The notes: generated from the letters alone by a model not told the origin. A DNA stretch of 64,000 bases from Chryseobacterium oncorhynchi (GCF_002899895.1 NZ_PPEI02000004.1:426894-490893); one strand, 5' to 3'. Positions 26,119 to 35,408 are shown, counted from the stretch's first letter. Numbers and translations are program-made.

Positions 26119-26802
26119 ATGAGATATCTCTATTTATTATGTTTGGCTTTTGTAGGCTCAGCTACAGCCCAAACAATAACCTTTAATGGATGTCATAACC
26201 TGTTTGATAATCAGAATTTTATTTTCAATAAAACCGGTACGGATTCAAACAGTAAAAATATTTATATGACAACTCCTATTGATGGACAGCCTTGTGGAGG
26301 ACTAGGAAGCTGTGAGTTTAAAATTCAGTGGAATAACACTTTAACGAGATGGGAATTTCTTGCAGATGAAGGAAACGGAACCTTTAGCAATCCTACCCTA
26401 ATGTATTATAATTCAACAGGGAATAATGCGCTTGCTTTACCTCCTGGCAATAGTATTGGCTCTTGGATTGAAAATATTGCAGAAACAAACGGTCAATGTG
26501 GAGGAAATCTGAATTCTGTAAATTCAATAATGACAGGTGATATTCAGAGTCCTACATTAGGAACCCTCGAACTTACAAAAAGTAAAATCCAAATCTATCC
26601 CAACCCAGTCGTGGACATCATTAGAGTTTCAGGCATTGATGATGGCCAGACTATTCAAATTTATAATATCGACGGACGACTCATAAGATCTGAAAATTTT
26701 GATTCAAGAATTAATATTTCACAGCTTATTTCAGGAATGTATATATTAAGAATTACAACTAAAAGTTTTCAATCTTATGAATTTAAATTTTTAAAAAAAT
26801 AA
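26119..26802 (+). CDS. Small secreted protein with T9SS type A sorting domain
   Basis: 227 residues from the ATG at 26119 (MRYLYLLCLAFVGSATAQ is a clear signal peptide; the upstream in-frame codons overlap the previous gene). The middle part has four cysteines (NGCHNLF, QPCGGLGSCEF, GQCGGNL) and describes a beta-rich domain with no recognised family. The C-terminal ~80 residues are a T9SS type A sorting domain: 'IQIYPNPVVDIIRVSG', 'IQIYNIDGRLIRSE', 'ISGMYILRI'. It is probably exported and cleaved at the surface. It forms a unit with the tail-collar gene. Confidence 0.85.
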   Translation: MRYLYLLCLAFVGSATAQTITFNGCHNLFDNQNFIFNKTGTDSNSKNIYMTTPIDGQPCGGLGSCEFKIQWNNTLTRWEFLADEGNGTFSNPTLMYYNSTGNNALALPPGNSIGSWIENIAETNGQCGGNLNSVNSIMTGDIQSPTLGTLELTKSKIQIYPNPVVDIIRVSGIDDGQTIQIYNIDGRLIRSENFDSRINISQLISGMYILRITTKSFQSYEFKFLKK

Positions 26803-26872
26803 ATAATGCTTCTTTGAAAATTTGCATAGGTTTTCAGGAATTTCAAAAGTTTTTATTATTAGTACCAAAAAA

Positions 26873-26897
26873 AATGCCTCCTTAAAACGGAGGCATT
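26873..26897. terminator. Bidirectional terminator between convergent genes
   Basis: A perfect 9-bp stem (aatgcctcc/ggaggcatt, 26873-26881 with 26889-26897) is flanked by A and T runs. Confidence 0.85.
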
Positions 26898-26919
26898 CTT
26901 TTTTTTATATTGATTAAAA

Positions 26920-28785
26920 CTATTTAATAATCAATTTAGAAGTTTTGTTCTCTTTTCCGTTAGAAACCTGAATCATATAAACTCCTTTTTCAAGCTGCTG
27001 GTTTACTTTGAAAACACCATTTCCTTCTTCAGATACCGATGGACTTGCCACCAATCTTCCTGCCATATCAGAAATTGAAACTTTCAAATTCTTAGCATTT
27101 TTAGCCTTGATAAAAACTTTATCTCCCGTAGCAACAGGGTTAGGGTAAATTGTTAAATCACCATTATCAGCTTTCACCTCACTTGTTCCTAGGTTGGTAA
27201 CAAATTTCACTGTATAATCTTCAATCTGACCATACTTTAATTGTCCACAAGGAGACATACCTGGATTCTCATCATCTACAAGCACTCTCATTCTAAGTGG
27301 AGTATTAAGTACTGCTGTAGCAGGAGCTGTAACTGTAGTACTGTAGGAACCTATTGCTGTAGCTGGATCCGCAACAATATTGTCACCAGAACCAACAAGC
27401 TCAGAAGCTTCAAATGTTCCGTTATTATTAAAATCAATCCAAACTCTCACATCATTCTCTGAACCTGACACGTTAATCTGAAGATTATGTGTACCAGCTG
27501 CTGAAAGTTCAGTAGATGTAGCTTTCAAGCAGCTTGCCCCTGTATAATCTTCATAAAATTTAGGTGCACCAGCCCAATATCCTACAGAACCGTTATTTAT
27601 ATTTCCTAACTTTACTAAAGTAGGTCCTACAAAATAATTAGCAGGAGTTATTACCCCAGTTGGATTACATGTAGCAGCAATAGGAGTTCCAATCGAAGTA
27701 ATAGCAGAAGGTGCAGTTGCCCCTAATGAAGTACTTAACGCTCCTCTTAATAAGAAGAAATTAAGAGCTGCTTTGTCATGTTGCCCGTCTGTAAATTTGA
27801 ATGCTTTCGGGTTTGTATAATTCATCATATTATACTGTACCCCCTGATAATTGGTCCCTGTACAATAATTCATATCATTATTGGTAGGTGCCGGATCATT
27901 AAGTAAACTTCTTGATCTTTCTGTATCACAAACCCCATCATCATCTACAGAGCAATCGTTAGTAGTTGGTGGACAAAAATTAGTAGTAGTATCTCCTTGT
28001 GGGGCATCGGGGTTTACATTTCCAAAAGTATGAAGTAATCCCATACTATGCCCAAACTCATGAGCTAAAGTAATATCATCCTGTAGCGTCACTACAAAAG
28101 ATTTCATGAAAGATTCGTATGAAGAATCAGGATTTTGAGGTAGTCCTGCCCATCCCATAATTCCGTATTGCCCACCACCATCTACTTTATTCATAATATA
28201 GATATTAAAATAAGAAGCTTCCGGCCAATGGGGAGCAATCGTTTTTACCTGTGCAGTAGTAACTCCATTTGCTCCATTACGTTTTACTCCATAATTATTA
28301 TACCCTGTAAGTGTACCTCCATTGTATCTGATGATCCCTGTAGTTGCATTACAACTAGGATCTCTTTTAGCCAAAACTAATTTTATTGGCATTGTAGCTG
28401 CATTTCCAAAATCAGCAGGAACTCCCTGAGCCCATTGATAAGTACCTGCATACATTGCATTACAACGATCCAACCATGCCTGAATTTGAGCATCACTTTT
28501 ATTATAATCAGAACCTATAGCAGCGTCAGTAGGCGCTATCACATGTACAACCACTGGAATTTCGTAAACTCCATTCACAGTTTTAAAAGCACCTCCATTC
28601 TTCGCATTGCTGTTCTGATTGGACGTCACAATGCGGTTACGGATATTGCGAATCATTTCGTCAATTTCCTGATTCTGTTTTTTATTCCCTCTTTGCTCAG
28701 TATCAAAGTCACACCAGTTTTTTTTTTGTTGTGCTGATAATGTAAGGGAAAATAACATTGCACCATAAAGGAAAGTTTTCTTCAT
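26920..28785 (-). CDS. Secreted M43 (pappalysin-like) zinc metalloprotease, second paralogue
   Basis: 621 residues with the same architecture as the gene at 20325: signal peptide, short propeptide, M43 metzincin domain with His242, His246 and His252 (HEFGHSMGLLH) and Met-turn 'YNMMNYTN', GEVED-type domain (VWIDFNNNGTFEASEL, LKYGQIEDYTVKF) and a T9SS type A sorting domain (LTIYPNPVATGDKVFI, VSISDMAGRLVAS, LEKGVYMIQV). It should be a secreted endopeptidase. The AT-rich 320 bases upstream contain its promoter, although I found no convincing TAnnTTTG at a good distance. Confidence 0.93.
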   Translation of the reverse strand: MKKTFLYGAMLFSLTLSAQQKKNWCDFDTEQRGNKKQNQEIDEMIRNIRNRIVTSNQNSNAKNGGAFKTVNGVYEIPVVVHVIAPTDAAIGSDYNKSDAQIQAWLDRCNAMYAGTYQWAQGVPADFGNAATMPIKLVLAKRDPSCNATTGIIRYNGGTLTGYNNYGVKRNGANGVTTAQVKTIAPHWPEASYFNIYIMNKVDGGGQYGIMGWAGLPQNPDSSYESFMKSFVVTLQDDITLAHEFGHSMGLLHTFGNVNPDAPQGDTTTNFCPPTTNDCSVDDDGVCDTERSRSLLNDPAPTNNDMNYCTGTNYQGVQYNMMNYTNPKAFKFTDGQHDKAALNFFLLRGALSTSLGATAPSAITSIGTPIAATCNPTGVITPANYFVGPTLVKLGNINNGSVGYWAGAPKFYEDYTGASCLKATSTELSAAGTHNLQINVSGSENDVRVWIDFNNNGTFEASELVGSGDNIVADPATAIGSYSTTVTAPATAVLNTPLRMRVLVDDENPGMSPCGQLKYGQIEDYTVKFVTNLGTSEVKADNGDLTIYPNPVATGDKVFIKAKNAKNLKVSISDMAGRLVASPSVSEEGNGVFKVNQQLEKGVYMIQVSNGKENKTSKLIIK

Positions 28786-29157
28786 TTCAATAATTTTTAA
28801 AAGTTTTTTTAATTCACAAACTTACCCAAAGTAAAACTAGATATATATTATATACATTAGCTAAAAATGGATAAAATTCAAATATTTAATACAGTAAGTA
28901 GAAAAAAACTCTTTTTTGTTACACTTTTTATTTTTTTTATTTGATAATAATTCAAATATTATTTTAAAAATAAAATTATAAAAAATTAAAATTAATCGAA
29001 AATTCACTTTTTAAACAATTTATTAAAAACACAACACATTAAAACAACTAACTCATAATCAATACAAAAAATAGTAAAAAATTTAATTAAATCTAATTCT
29101 ACATACAGTAAAAGCCGCACAAATGTGCGGCTTTTACTGTATTATTTAAATTATTAT
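28786..29157. other. AT-rich intergenic region upstream of the second M43 protease gene
   Basis: 372 bases of very high A+T content between the protease start and the guaB terminator (29105-29140). No coding frame, RNA gene or repeat family was seen. It must contain the protease promoter. Confidence 0.5.
29105..29140 (-). terminator. guaB terminator
   Basis: A perfect 17-bp inverted repeat (29105-29121 with 29124-29140) with a GC core, gccgcac/gtgcggc. Some of its arms are A/T runs, so it can work in either direction. Confidence 0.85.
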
Positions 29158-30618
29158 TTACAAAGAATAATTTGGAGCTTCCTGTGTAATAATTACATCA
29201 TGTGGGTGCGATTCTTTCAATCCGCTTCCTGTAATCATTACCAATTTGGAATCTTTTTGTAGAACTTCAATATCCTTGGCTCCACAATATCCCATACCGG
29301 CTCTTAGACCACCTGTCAATTGGAAGATTACATCCTCTAATTTTCCTTTATGTGGTACTCTTCCTTCGATTCCTTCCGGAACGAATTTTTTAGCTTCACT
29401 TTGGAAATATCTTTCTTTTCCTCCTCTCTTCATTGCAGAAAGACTTCCCATTCCTTGGTAAGACTTGAATTTTCTTCCCTGGAAGATAATTTCTTCTCCT
29501 GGCGCCTCATCAGTACCTGCTAAAAGAGATCCTAGCATTACTGCTCCTGCTCCACTTGCAATAGCTTTTACGATATCTCCGGAAAGCTTAATTCCTCCAT
29601 CAGCAATTACGGTTACATTTTGAGACTTCGCATATTCGTATACATTATAAATAGCTGACAACTGTGGTACTCCAACTCCTGCAACTACTCTAGTTGTACA
29701 GATAGAACCTGGACCAACTCCTACCTTAAGGACATTTGCCCCAGCCTTGATAAGATCTTTTGCTGCATCAGCCGTTACAATATTTCCTCCTACAATATCA
29801 AGGTTTGGATAAGTTTTTCTGATTTCAGAAATTTTGTCCAGTACTCCTTTAGAATGTCCGTGGGCAGAATCAATTGCAATAATATCTACACCTGCTTTAA
29901 CAAGCGCCTGAATTCTATCCAATGTATCTTCTCCAACTCCAACTCCGGCACCTACAATAAGGCGACCGTTTTGATCTTTATTAGCATTTGGATATTCAAG
30001 CTGATTATCAATATCTTTAATGGTAATTAATCCAACAAGTTTATTATCCTTATCTACGATAGGCAATTTTTCCACTCTGTTTTTAAGAAGGATTTCCTTT
30101 GCTTTTTCAAGGTTGGTATCTTTGTCTGAAGTGATTAAGTTTTCTTTGGTCATAATCTCTTCGACTTTCATATCAAGATTTTCCTGATACTTTACATCTC
30201 TGTTGGTGATAATTCCAATAAGAACATTATTTGGATCTACTACCGGAAGACCTGAAATTTTAAACTTCGACATCATTTCTTTAGCCTCTGCTAAAGTATG
30301 ATCTTTTGAAAGGGTTACCGGATCGGAAATCATTCCATTTTCGGAACGTTTCACACGGTTTACTTGCGCTGCCTGATCGGCAATCGTCATGTTTTTGTGA
30401 ATAAAGCCTAACCCTCCAACTCTTGCTAATGCAATTGCCAGATCAGCTTCAGTAACAGTGTCCATCGCAGCGGAAACTATCGGAACATTCAGCGTGATTT
30501 TGTCGGTAAGTCTTGATTTTAATGAAACCTGGTTAGGTAAAACTTCTGAATAAGAAGGGACTAGAAGAACGTCATCGAAAGTGATGGCTGTCTCTACAAT
30601 TTTGTTATGAATAGACAT
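29158..30618 (-). CDS. guaB: Inosine-5'-monophosphate dehydrogenase
   Basis: 486 residues, the usual length. The N-terminal '[17 protein letters not shown]' and the catalytic loop '[21 protein letters not shown]' with its Cys are diagnostic. Two CBS domains lie at about residues 95-205 ([40 protein letters not shown]). The flap '[11 protein letters not shown]' and '[12 protein letters not shown]' complete the family picture. It converts IMP to XMP with NAD, the first committed step to GMP. The gene is monocistronic with a -7 element (TAATTTTG, 30633-30640) 14 bases upstream of the ATG. Confidence 0.98.
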   Translation of the reverse strand: MSIHNKIVETAITFDDVLLVPSYSEVLPNQVSLKSRLTDKITLNVPIVSAAMDTVTEADLAIALARVGGLGFIHKNMTIADQAAQVNRVKRSENGMISDPVTLSKDHTLAEAKEMMSKFKISGLPVVDPNNVLIGIITNRDVKYQENLDMKVEEIMTKENLITSDKDTNLEKAKEILLKNRVEKLPIVDKDNKLVGLITIKDIDNQLEYPNANKDQNGRLIVGAGVGVGEDTLDRIQALVKAGVDIIAIDSAHGHSKGVLDKISEIRKTYPNLDIVGGNIVTADAAKDLIKAGANVLKVGVGPGSICTTRVVAGVGVPQLSAIYNVYEYAKSQNVTVIADGGIKLSGDIVKAIASGAGAVMLGSLLAGTDEAPGEEIIFQGRKFKSYQGMGSLSAMKRGGKERYFQSEAKKFVPEGIEGRVPHKGKLEDVIFQLTGGLRAGMGYCGAKDIEVLQKDSKLVMITGSGLKESHPHDVIITQEAPNYSL

Positions 30619-30632
30619 CTTTACTTTCTTTG

Positions 30633-30640
30633 CAAAATTA
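30633..30640 (-). promoter_or_regulatory. guaB -7 element (TAATTTTG on the minus strand)
   Basis: A TAnnTTTG match 14 bases upstream of the guaB start codon. No clear -33 TTG at the usual distance. Confidence 0.5.
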
Positions 30641-30713
30641 GGTTATTTTAATGACATATGAAAATCATTTTTAATAGTTTAAATAAAAATTAATAATCAA
30701 CAAGTTAAATCGA

Positions 30714-30740
30714 AAAACCGCTCTTTTTAAGAGCGGTTTT
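30714..30740 (-). terminator. Terminator of the sigma factor-DUF4252 operon
   Basis: A perfect 12-bp stem (30714-30725 with 30729-30740), 3-base loop, A and T runs outside. It lies 90 bases beyond the last gene of the operon. Confidence 0.85.
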
Positions 30741-30831
30741 CCTTTACAAAATAAATTTAGTATGTCTGAAACTACTTGCAACAATTAATTTTTCTTATGA
30801 TTTAAGAAAAAGATACTCTTAAAATCATTTC

Positions 30832-31341
30832 TTATTTATCTGAAACGGAATTAATCATTTTTGAAATATCATCAGGTGTAAAGTTCCCTTTTACGTCTAC
30901 AAAAACCAATTCTTTTTCCGAGTTTACTGTAATCAACATGTTTTTTATAGCCTCCCCCTTTTGCTTTACACGCAGGTTTACATTTTCACCATTATGCTTT
31001 ATGGTTGCCCAGTCTTCATAATGATTATTATTTAAAAACTTAGCATAATCATTCAGCATCTCTTTACTTCCGTTTTCTACCGTAAGGATTTTTATTTTAG
31101 AAACCTTTGCGATAAGCCTGATGAGGTCTTCACTTTCTCCATCTTTTCTTAGAGCCCTTTTGATATATGGCTTAGCCAATAGCAATGGCACATTAAAGCT
31201 TGTAAACTTGGCATCCTTAAAATTATAGCCGGAATCCGAAAAGAAAGCCATATTAGGTTTTTCCGAAACAATACAGGATTGAAGCATTCCTATTGTCAGG
31301 ATAGCAAGAAAAAGAGTTTTAAGAGTTTTCATGGTGATCAT
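30832..31341 (-). CDS. DUF4252 lipoprotein
   Basis: 169 residues (alternative ATG at 31332) with a lipoprotein signal ending 'LTIGMLQSC'. The mature part is a DUF4252 domain: 'KVSKIKILTVENGSKEMLND', 'YEDWATIKHNGENVNLRVKQ', 'VFVDVKGNFTPDDISKMI'. Its start overlaps the preceding region closely, with one base between the previous stop codon and this ATG, so translation is probably coupled. It is the last gene of a sigma/anti-sigma operon; related loci occur widely in Flavobacteriia. Function unknown; an envelope location is clear. Confidence 0.85.
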   Translation of the reverse strand: MITMKTLKTLFLAILTIGMLQSCIVSEKPNMAFFSDSGYNFKDAKFTSFNVPLLLAKPYIKRALRKDGESEDLIRLIAKVSKIKILTVENGSKEMLNDYAKFLNNNHYEDWATIKHNGENVNLRVKQKGEAIKNMLITVNSEKELVFVDVKGNFTPDDISKMINSVSDK

Positions 31342-31342
31342 T

Positions 31343-32623
31343 TTAGTCCATTGGTTTTAATAATCCTCCTGAGGTTTTGCTGATGTTCGCATCTATTTCA
31401 GGTCTTCCTTTATACCTTACAGATCCTCCAGAAGATGCTCTTACTTTCAGTTTATCAGATACATTTACGGTAAGATTCCCTCCTGATGTAGCCTCCGTTT
31501 CAAGGTAGGTAAATTTCAGATCATCTGCCTTGCACAATGCTCCACTACTGATATCGATGGTTCCTGAATCTGCTTTTCCACTCAAACTGATATTGGAGCC
31601 GCTTGAACTTTTAATACCAATATTTCCAGCTGTAATCCCTGCTCTGATGTTTGATCCTGAAGATACAGAAATGGTTGCGGCATTTGATATTTTAAAATCA
31701 CCGGTAATATTAGACCCGGATGAAGCATCAATTTTCATGTTTTTTTCCTGGATAGAGTTTACAATAGTAAGGTTAGAGCCAGAGGATACATCAATATCTT
31801 CCATTCTTGGAGAGGATACGTTGACGCTTAAATTTTTAAATCTCAGATTTCTTACCCCTTTATTATCAATATAAATTTTTAAAATACCATTCTCCACCTT
31901 GGTAATAATGTATTCTAATTTATCAGAATCAGCAATCACTTTTACACTGGCTGGTTTTTCTTGTTTAAAGATTACGTTTACGCCAGTACTTACTCGGATC
32001 CCTGAAAAATCACCTACGTTTCTGGCTTCCCCGTTAAGGTAAGACGAATTATTATCTGAGGTAAGATTATTTCTTGTGTTGGAAATTGGATTCTTTTTGG
32101 TTTCACTAGAATTAATGATCTTACTTACATCGTCCATAGACAGTTTTCCGTCAAGCATTACAAAAATACTTTCCCCGCTTCCTCCGTCAATGCTTAATAA
32201 CAGATCATCCAGAATACCATTTTTAGCTTCTGCGGATAAAAACTTCACTTTAGCTCCGGCATTATTCACCGACATAATTTCGCTATAGTTCAGATTCTTT
32301 AAGTAAGAAGAAATATCTTTACTCAGCTGAGACATATTCGTTTGAATCTTTCGTCCCTCAGCAGTATTTCCCTTTTCCTGATTTTCAGTGATTAGAATCT
32401 TAAGTCCGTTAATCTTTGACAATAGCGGCTTAATCTGATCTAGCTGGGAGTCATCAATATTGAGACTGCTAAGCATCCCGAACATTGGTTTAGCAATCTT
32501 AATGGAGGTTACTCCTTCTACCTCTTGATATTTATCAAATAGTTGGTCAAATTTATCTTTTTGTCCATATACATTAAAGAAATGGGAAAAAGCAAGAGCG
32601 AATATTATGAATAGTTTTTTCAT
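31343..32623 (-). CDS. DUF4252 domain fused to a GIN/DUF2807 beta-helix domain
   Basis: 426 residues with a signal peptide (FALAFSHFFNVYGQ). Residues 22-175 are a DUF4252 domain (GVTSIKIAKPMFGMLSSL; VMLDGKLSMDDVSKIINSSE). Residues ~200-426 are a GIN (DUF2807) domain (GDFSGIRVSTGVNVIFKQ) that forms a right-handed helix with a repeated turn: DVSSGSNLT, DASSGSNIT, SVSSGSNIR, KSSSGSNIS at about 21-residue spacing. GIN domains occur in adhesin-like and anti-sigma-linked envelope proteins. It is the third gene of the operon. The periplasmic or surface function is unknown. Confidence 0.85.
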   Translation of the reverse strand: MKKLFIIFALAFSHFFNVYGQKDKFDQLFDKYQEVEGVTSIKIAKPMFGMLSSLNIDDSQLDQIKPLLSKINGLKILITENQEKGNTAEGRKIQTNMSQLSKDISSYLKNLNYSEIMSVNNAGAKVKFLSAEAKNGILDDLLLSIDGGSGESIFVMLDGKLSMDDVSKIINSSETKKNPISNTRNNLTSDNNSSYLNGEARNVGDFSGIRVSTGVNVIFKQEKPASVKVIADSDKLEYIITKVENGILKIYIDNKGVRNLRFKNLSVNVSSPRMEDIDVSSGSNLTIVNSIQEKNMKIDASSGSNITGDFKISNAATISVSSGSNIRAGITAGNIGIKSSSGSNISLSGKADSGTIDISSGALCKADDLKFTYLETEATSGGNLTVNVSDKLKVRASSGGSVRYKGRPEIDANISKTSGGLLKPMD

Positions 32624-32670
32624 GAGTCAATTTTATTTTTTTAAGTTAATGATAGCAACTGTTGTTCTGA

Positions 32671-33342
32671 TTAATAATCATCATCTACCACCGTAGGCTG
32701 TGCCAATTTTTCACTAACGTTATTTGCAAATATCTGAAATGAGTATTTTGTTACATTAATTGCTTCTTCTACATTGTCAATTTTTTTCCCGTTTACAATG
32801 ACATAGGAATTTTCATACCCTGTAGAATCTTTAGATTTATTATTTTTAAAAAGAGAATTATCAGCATATCTTGGCTTTTTTTCCCTTTTAAGCCTACCTC
32901 TTTTTGGCAATATTTCATCCATAACATCTTTTTCAGCTACATTATTTTCATGAAAGATAGAGTCTTTCTTGGTTCCTGAAATAGAATCAGTATGATTCAC
33001 TGCCACCTGCTCATTATGATTATTATTTTCTTCAATAAAACCAGATTTCTGTTTCAACACTTCATTTTTAACTAGACTTTCCTGATCCTGGCCTACTATT
33101 CCGGAATTATTCTTAAGGAAAAATCCGATACCAAAGACCAACATTACACTGGCCGCCATCCAAAACCATTTGGGAAAGGAGGGCTTTTTCGTTTCTTCCA
33201 ATGGAATAATTGGAGTTGTATTTTCTTCGGGTTCTGCACTTTCTGCTTTCTGAAGAAAATCTTCAAAGCTCCAGTCCATTTTTTCTTCCTTTATATTCTG
33301 GAAGACTTCGTTGTATTTATCTTGTAATTGATCTTTTTTCAT
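32671..33342 (-). CDS. Probable anti-sigma factor (single-pass membrane protein)
   Basis: 223 residues. A cytoplasmic N-terminal helical region (QLQDKYNEVFQNIKEEKMDW, SFEDFLQKAE) is followed by one membrane helix (WFWMAASVMLVFGIGFFL) and a long, charged and asparagine-rich periplasmic tail. The gene overlaps the end of the ECF sigma gene by 26 bases, as anti-sigma factors commonly do, and the topology fits. I see no zinc-anti-sigma motif, so the assignment rests on position and shape. Confidence 0.7.
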   Translation of the reverse strand: MKKDQLQDKYNEVFQNIKEEKMDWSFEDFLQKAESAEPEENTTPIIPLEETKKPSFPKWFWMAASVMLVFGIGFFLKNNSGIVGQDQESLVKNEVLKQKSGFIEENNNHNEQVAVNHTDSISGTKKDSIFHENNVAEKDVMDEILPKRGRLKREKKPRYADNSLFKNNKSKDSTGYENSYVIVNGKKIDNVEEAINVTKYSFQIFANNVSEKLAQPTVVDDDY

Positions 33343-33826
33343 AGCTCATCAGTTGTGAGATTTGTTCTTTTACTTTTTGTCTCGCTCGCATAAGGTTTAC
33401 CCTTACTGCATTTTCCTCCATTTCCAGCATTTCAGAAATTTCGGAAACATCATACTCTTCTACATCTTTCAAGTGGATGACCATCTTCTGTTTTTCGGGG
33501 AGCTGATTGATAAATCCTATAATATAGTCCTTAAGGTTATCAACTTCCATACTGTAAAGCTCTGACCGATGAAGCTGCATATCCGCAAAGCCGATCTTCA
33601 CATCGTGATGTTTCAGCCGGTTCAGGCATTCATTACGAACAGACTTCAGCGCATAGGATTTAAAGTTTCCAAATTGCTCAAGTTCATCCCTTTTCTGCCA
33701 AAACTTTATCATAAGGTCCTGTACTACATCTTCTGCCTCATCACTACTCATGACGAATCGCTTCGCAAAACGATACATCTCGTCTTTGAGAATAAACACC
33801 GTATTCTTGAAAGTTTCTTGGGTCAT
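33317..33826 (-). CDS. ECF-type RNA polymerase sigma factor
   Basis: 169 residues with region 2 (YRFAKRFVMSSDEAEDVVQD, LMIKFWQKRDEL) and region 4 (LPEKQKMVIHLKDVEEYDVS, EISEMLEMEENAVRVNLMRA). It heads a four-gene minus-strand operon: sigma, putative anti-sigma, DUF4252-GIN, DUF4252. A -7 element TAGATTTG (33863-33870) with a possible TTG at 33894-33896 precedes it. Promoters of its regulon cannot be read here. ECF sigma factors of this kind respond to envelope signals through the membrane partner. Confidence 0.92.
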   Translation of the reverse strand: MTQETFKNTVFILKDEMYRFAKRFVMSSDEAEDVVQDLMIKFWQKRDELEQFGNFKSYALKSVRNECLNRLKHHDVKIGFADMQLHRSELYSMEVDNLKDYIIGFINQLPEKQKMVIHLKDVEEYDVSEISEMLEMEENAVRVNLMRARQKVKEQISQLMSYEKRSITR

Positions 33827-33862
33827 GAGTTTTGTTTCTTATAGGTAAGACAACTGCTGTTT

Positions 33863-33870
33863 CAAATCTA
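33863..33870 (-). promoter_or_regulatory. -7 element of the sigma factor operon (TAGATTTG)
   Basis: A TAnnTTTG match on the minus strand, 36 bases upstream of the ATG; a possible -33 TTG lies 23 bases further up, within the terminator of the neighbouring gene. Confidence 0.45.
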
Positions 33871-33885
33871 TTACATCAAAAATAA

Positions 33886-33913
33886 AAAAACTTCAAAAAA
33901 AATTGAAGTTTTT
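33886..33913 (-). terminator. Terminator of the GlmU-like gene
   Basis: A perfect 11-bp stem (33886-33896 with 33903-33913) with A and T runs, just after the stop codon of the gene to the right. Confidence 0.8.
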
Positions 33914-33925
33914 ATTATAACTAGA

Positions 33926-35086
33926 TTAATACGTATCAAAAATATGTTTCAGAATAGCTTTATCTTCCTCTGCTAGAGGGACTTTTCTTCTTGCCATAGC
34001 TCTTTCTGCTACTTCATAAACTTTATCTAATCTGAATTTTTCATCATCCTTTAATCCTCCCCATGAGAAGTTCTCCACAAGATTGGGTGGAAAACCCGGT
34101 TTGAAAATATTGGAAGCCACTCCAATTACCGTTCCTGTATTCAATTGGGTATTGATTGCTGTCTTGGAGTGATCTCCCACAATCAGACCAGCAAACTGTA
34201 GTCCTGTATCTTCAAAGGCCTTGGTTCTATAGTTCCATAACTTAACGTGGCTGTAGTTATTTTTAAGGTTGGAAGAGTTGGTATCTGCTCCAAAATTACA
34301 CCACTCTCCAATTACGGAGTTTCCTATAAACCCTTCGTGCCCTTTGCTTGTATATCCGAAGATGATAATATTATTTACCTCTCCTCCTACTTTACAGTGC
34401 GGGCCAATGGTTGTTGCTCCATAAATTTTTGATCCAAGGTTAAATTTAGAGTCATCACCCAATGTAATAGGTCCACGGAGATTGCAACCCTCCATAACCT
34501 CAGCATTTTTACCAACATAGATCTTACCGGTCTTGGTATTTAATGTTGAGAATTCAATTTGAGCACCTTCTTCAATAAACAAATCTTTTTTGTCTCCTAA
34601 AAAGCCGTTAGTTGAAGATAATTCTTGCGAAGTTCTTCCTTTGGTAATCAGGTCAAAATCAAAATCAATTGCGTGATGGTTATAAGTAAATAAGTCGGTT
34701 GGTTTTTTAAAGAAAATAAGTTCTTCTTTAATATCAGTCATTTTTTCAATCTGATGTAAGGAAAACCCTTTCATATTAATTTTCGCCGCCACCAATTCAT
34801 CTTCGTAAACTAAAGCTTCTCCTTGTTTAAGATCTTTAATCTGTTGAATTACTGTTTCTGTAGGCAGGAAATTCGGTACGAGAAAAAGACTTTCTTTTTC
34901 TTCAGGAGCTTTAAATTTATCCTGCAGATACATTTCTGTAAAATAAGAAACCTCGGTATTCTCCAGAATTTTCTGCCATCTCTCTGAAAATGTAAGAATA
35001 CCACATCGCATTGCTGCAACCGGTCGGGTAAATGTAAGTGGAAGAAAATCTTCCCAATATTGTGCGTCTGAAAATACTAATTGCAT
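33926..35086 (-). CDS. GlmU-like nucleotidyltransferase/left-handed beta-helix acyltransferase
   Basis: 386 residues. The N-terminus (VFSDAQYWEDFLPLTFTRPV, AAMRCGILTFSERW) is the atypical GlmU N-terminal domain of Bacteroidota (TIGR03991-type 'alt_bact_glmU'), lacking the usual GxG..K signature of canonical GlmU. The C-terminal half is a left-handed beta-helix with hexapeptide repeats (IYVGKNAEVMEGCNLRGPIT, IGPHCKVGGEVNNIII). It probably makes UDP-GlcNAc or a related nucleotide sugar for cell wall and LPS, in place of canonical GlmU; this is inferred from the family. It is transcribed alone. Confidence 0.88.
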   Translation of the reverse strand: MQLVFSDAQYWEDFLPLTFTRPVAAMRCGILTFSERWQKILENTEVSYFTEMYLQDKFKAPEEKESLFLVPNFLPTETVIQQIKDLKQGEALVYEDELVAAKINMKGFSLHQIEKMTDIKEELIFFKKPTDLFTYNHHAIDFDFDLITKGRTSQELSSTNGFLGDKKDLFIEEGAQIEFSTLNTKTGKIYVGKNAEVMEGCNLRGPITLGDDSKFNLGSKIYGATTIGPHCKVGGEVNNIIIFGYTSKGHEGFIGNSVIGEWCNFGADTNSSNLKNNYSHVKLWNYRTKAFEDTGLQFAGLIVGDHSKTAINTQLNTGTVIGVASNIFKPGFPPNLVENFSWGGLKDDEKFRLDKVYEVAERAMARRKVPLAEEDKAILKHIFDTY

Positions 35087-35408
35087 TTTTTAGAAATTAG
35101 AGATTAATGGTTAGAATCTAGATGTTGGAATTGAAATTGGAGATTTTGGACCCTAAAAACAATTGTATTCTCTAAATTCTGTATAAAACAAAAATACGAA
35201 AAGATGTGAGAAGTTGAAATACGGACCTGTACATTAAAAATAAGTTTTAATTCAGGGCGATGGATGAATCTGTTTTTTGTAAACCGAGCTAAAGTCCGAT
35301 CCAAATTACATTCTATTAGACCAGCTTACAATAAACAATAGCTCAAATTTATAGCATAAAAAAAGTCTCCCAAAACTGGAAGACTTTTATATTTTTAATT
35401 TCAAAAAA
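35087..35408. other. Intergenic region between the GlmU-like gene and rpmE2
   Basis: 322 bases. It holds a minus-strand -7 element TATTTTTG at 35189-35196 that could serve the GlmU-like gene, a short stretch with repeated 'ttagaa/ttggaat' words (35095-35145) and the rpmE2 terminator (35361-35388). No gene was seen. Confidence 0.5.
35361..35388 (-). terminator. rpmE2 terminator (imperfect)
   Basis: The stem 35361-35370 with 35378-35388 has one bulged base and is flanked by A and T runs. Confidence 0.6.

Noticed and set aside
28168-28737. Open frames of 70-100 codons on the plus strand inside the second M43 protease gene
   Set aside because: They are antisense to a clear coding gene, have low-complexity translations (Ile/Ser/Cys-rich) and no family match.
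29105-29140. 17-bp palindrome as a mobile-element end or attachment site
   Set aside because: It lies just behind guaB and has the GC core with A/T runs of a terminator.
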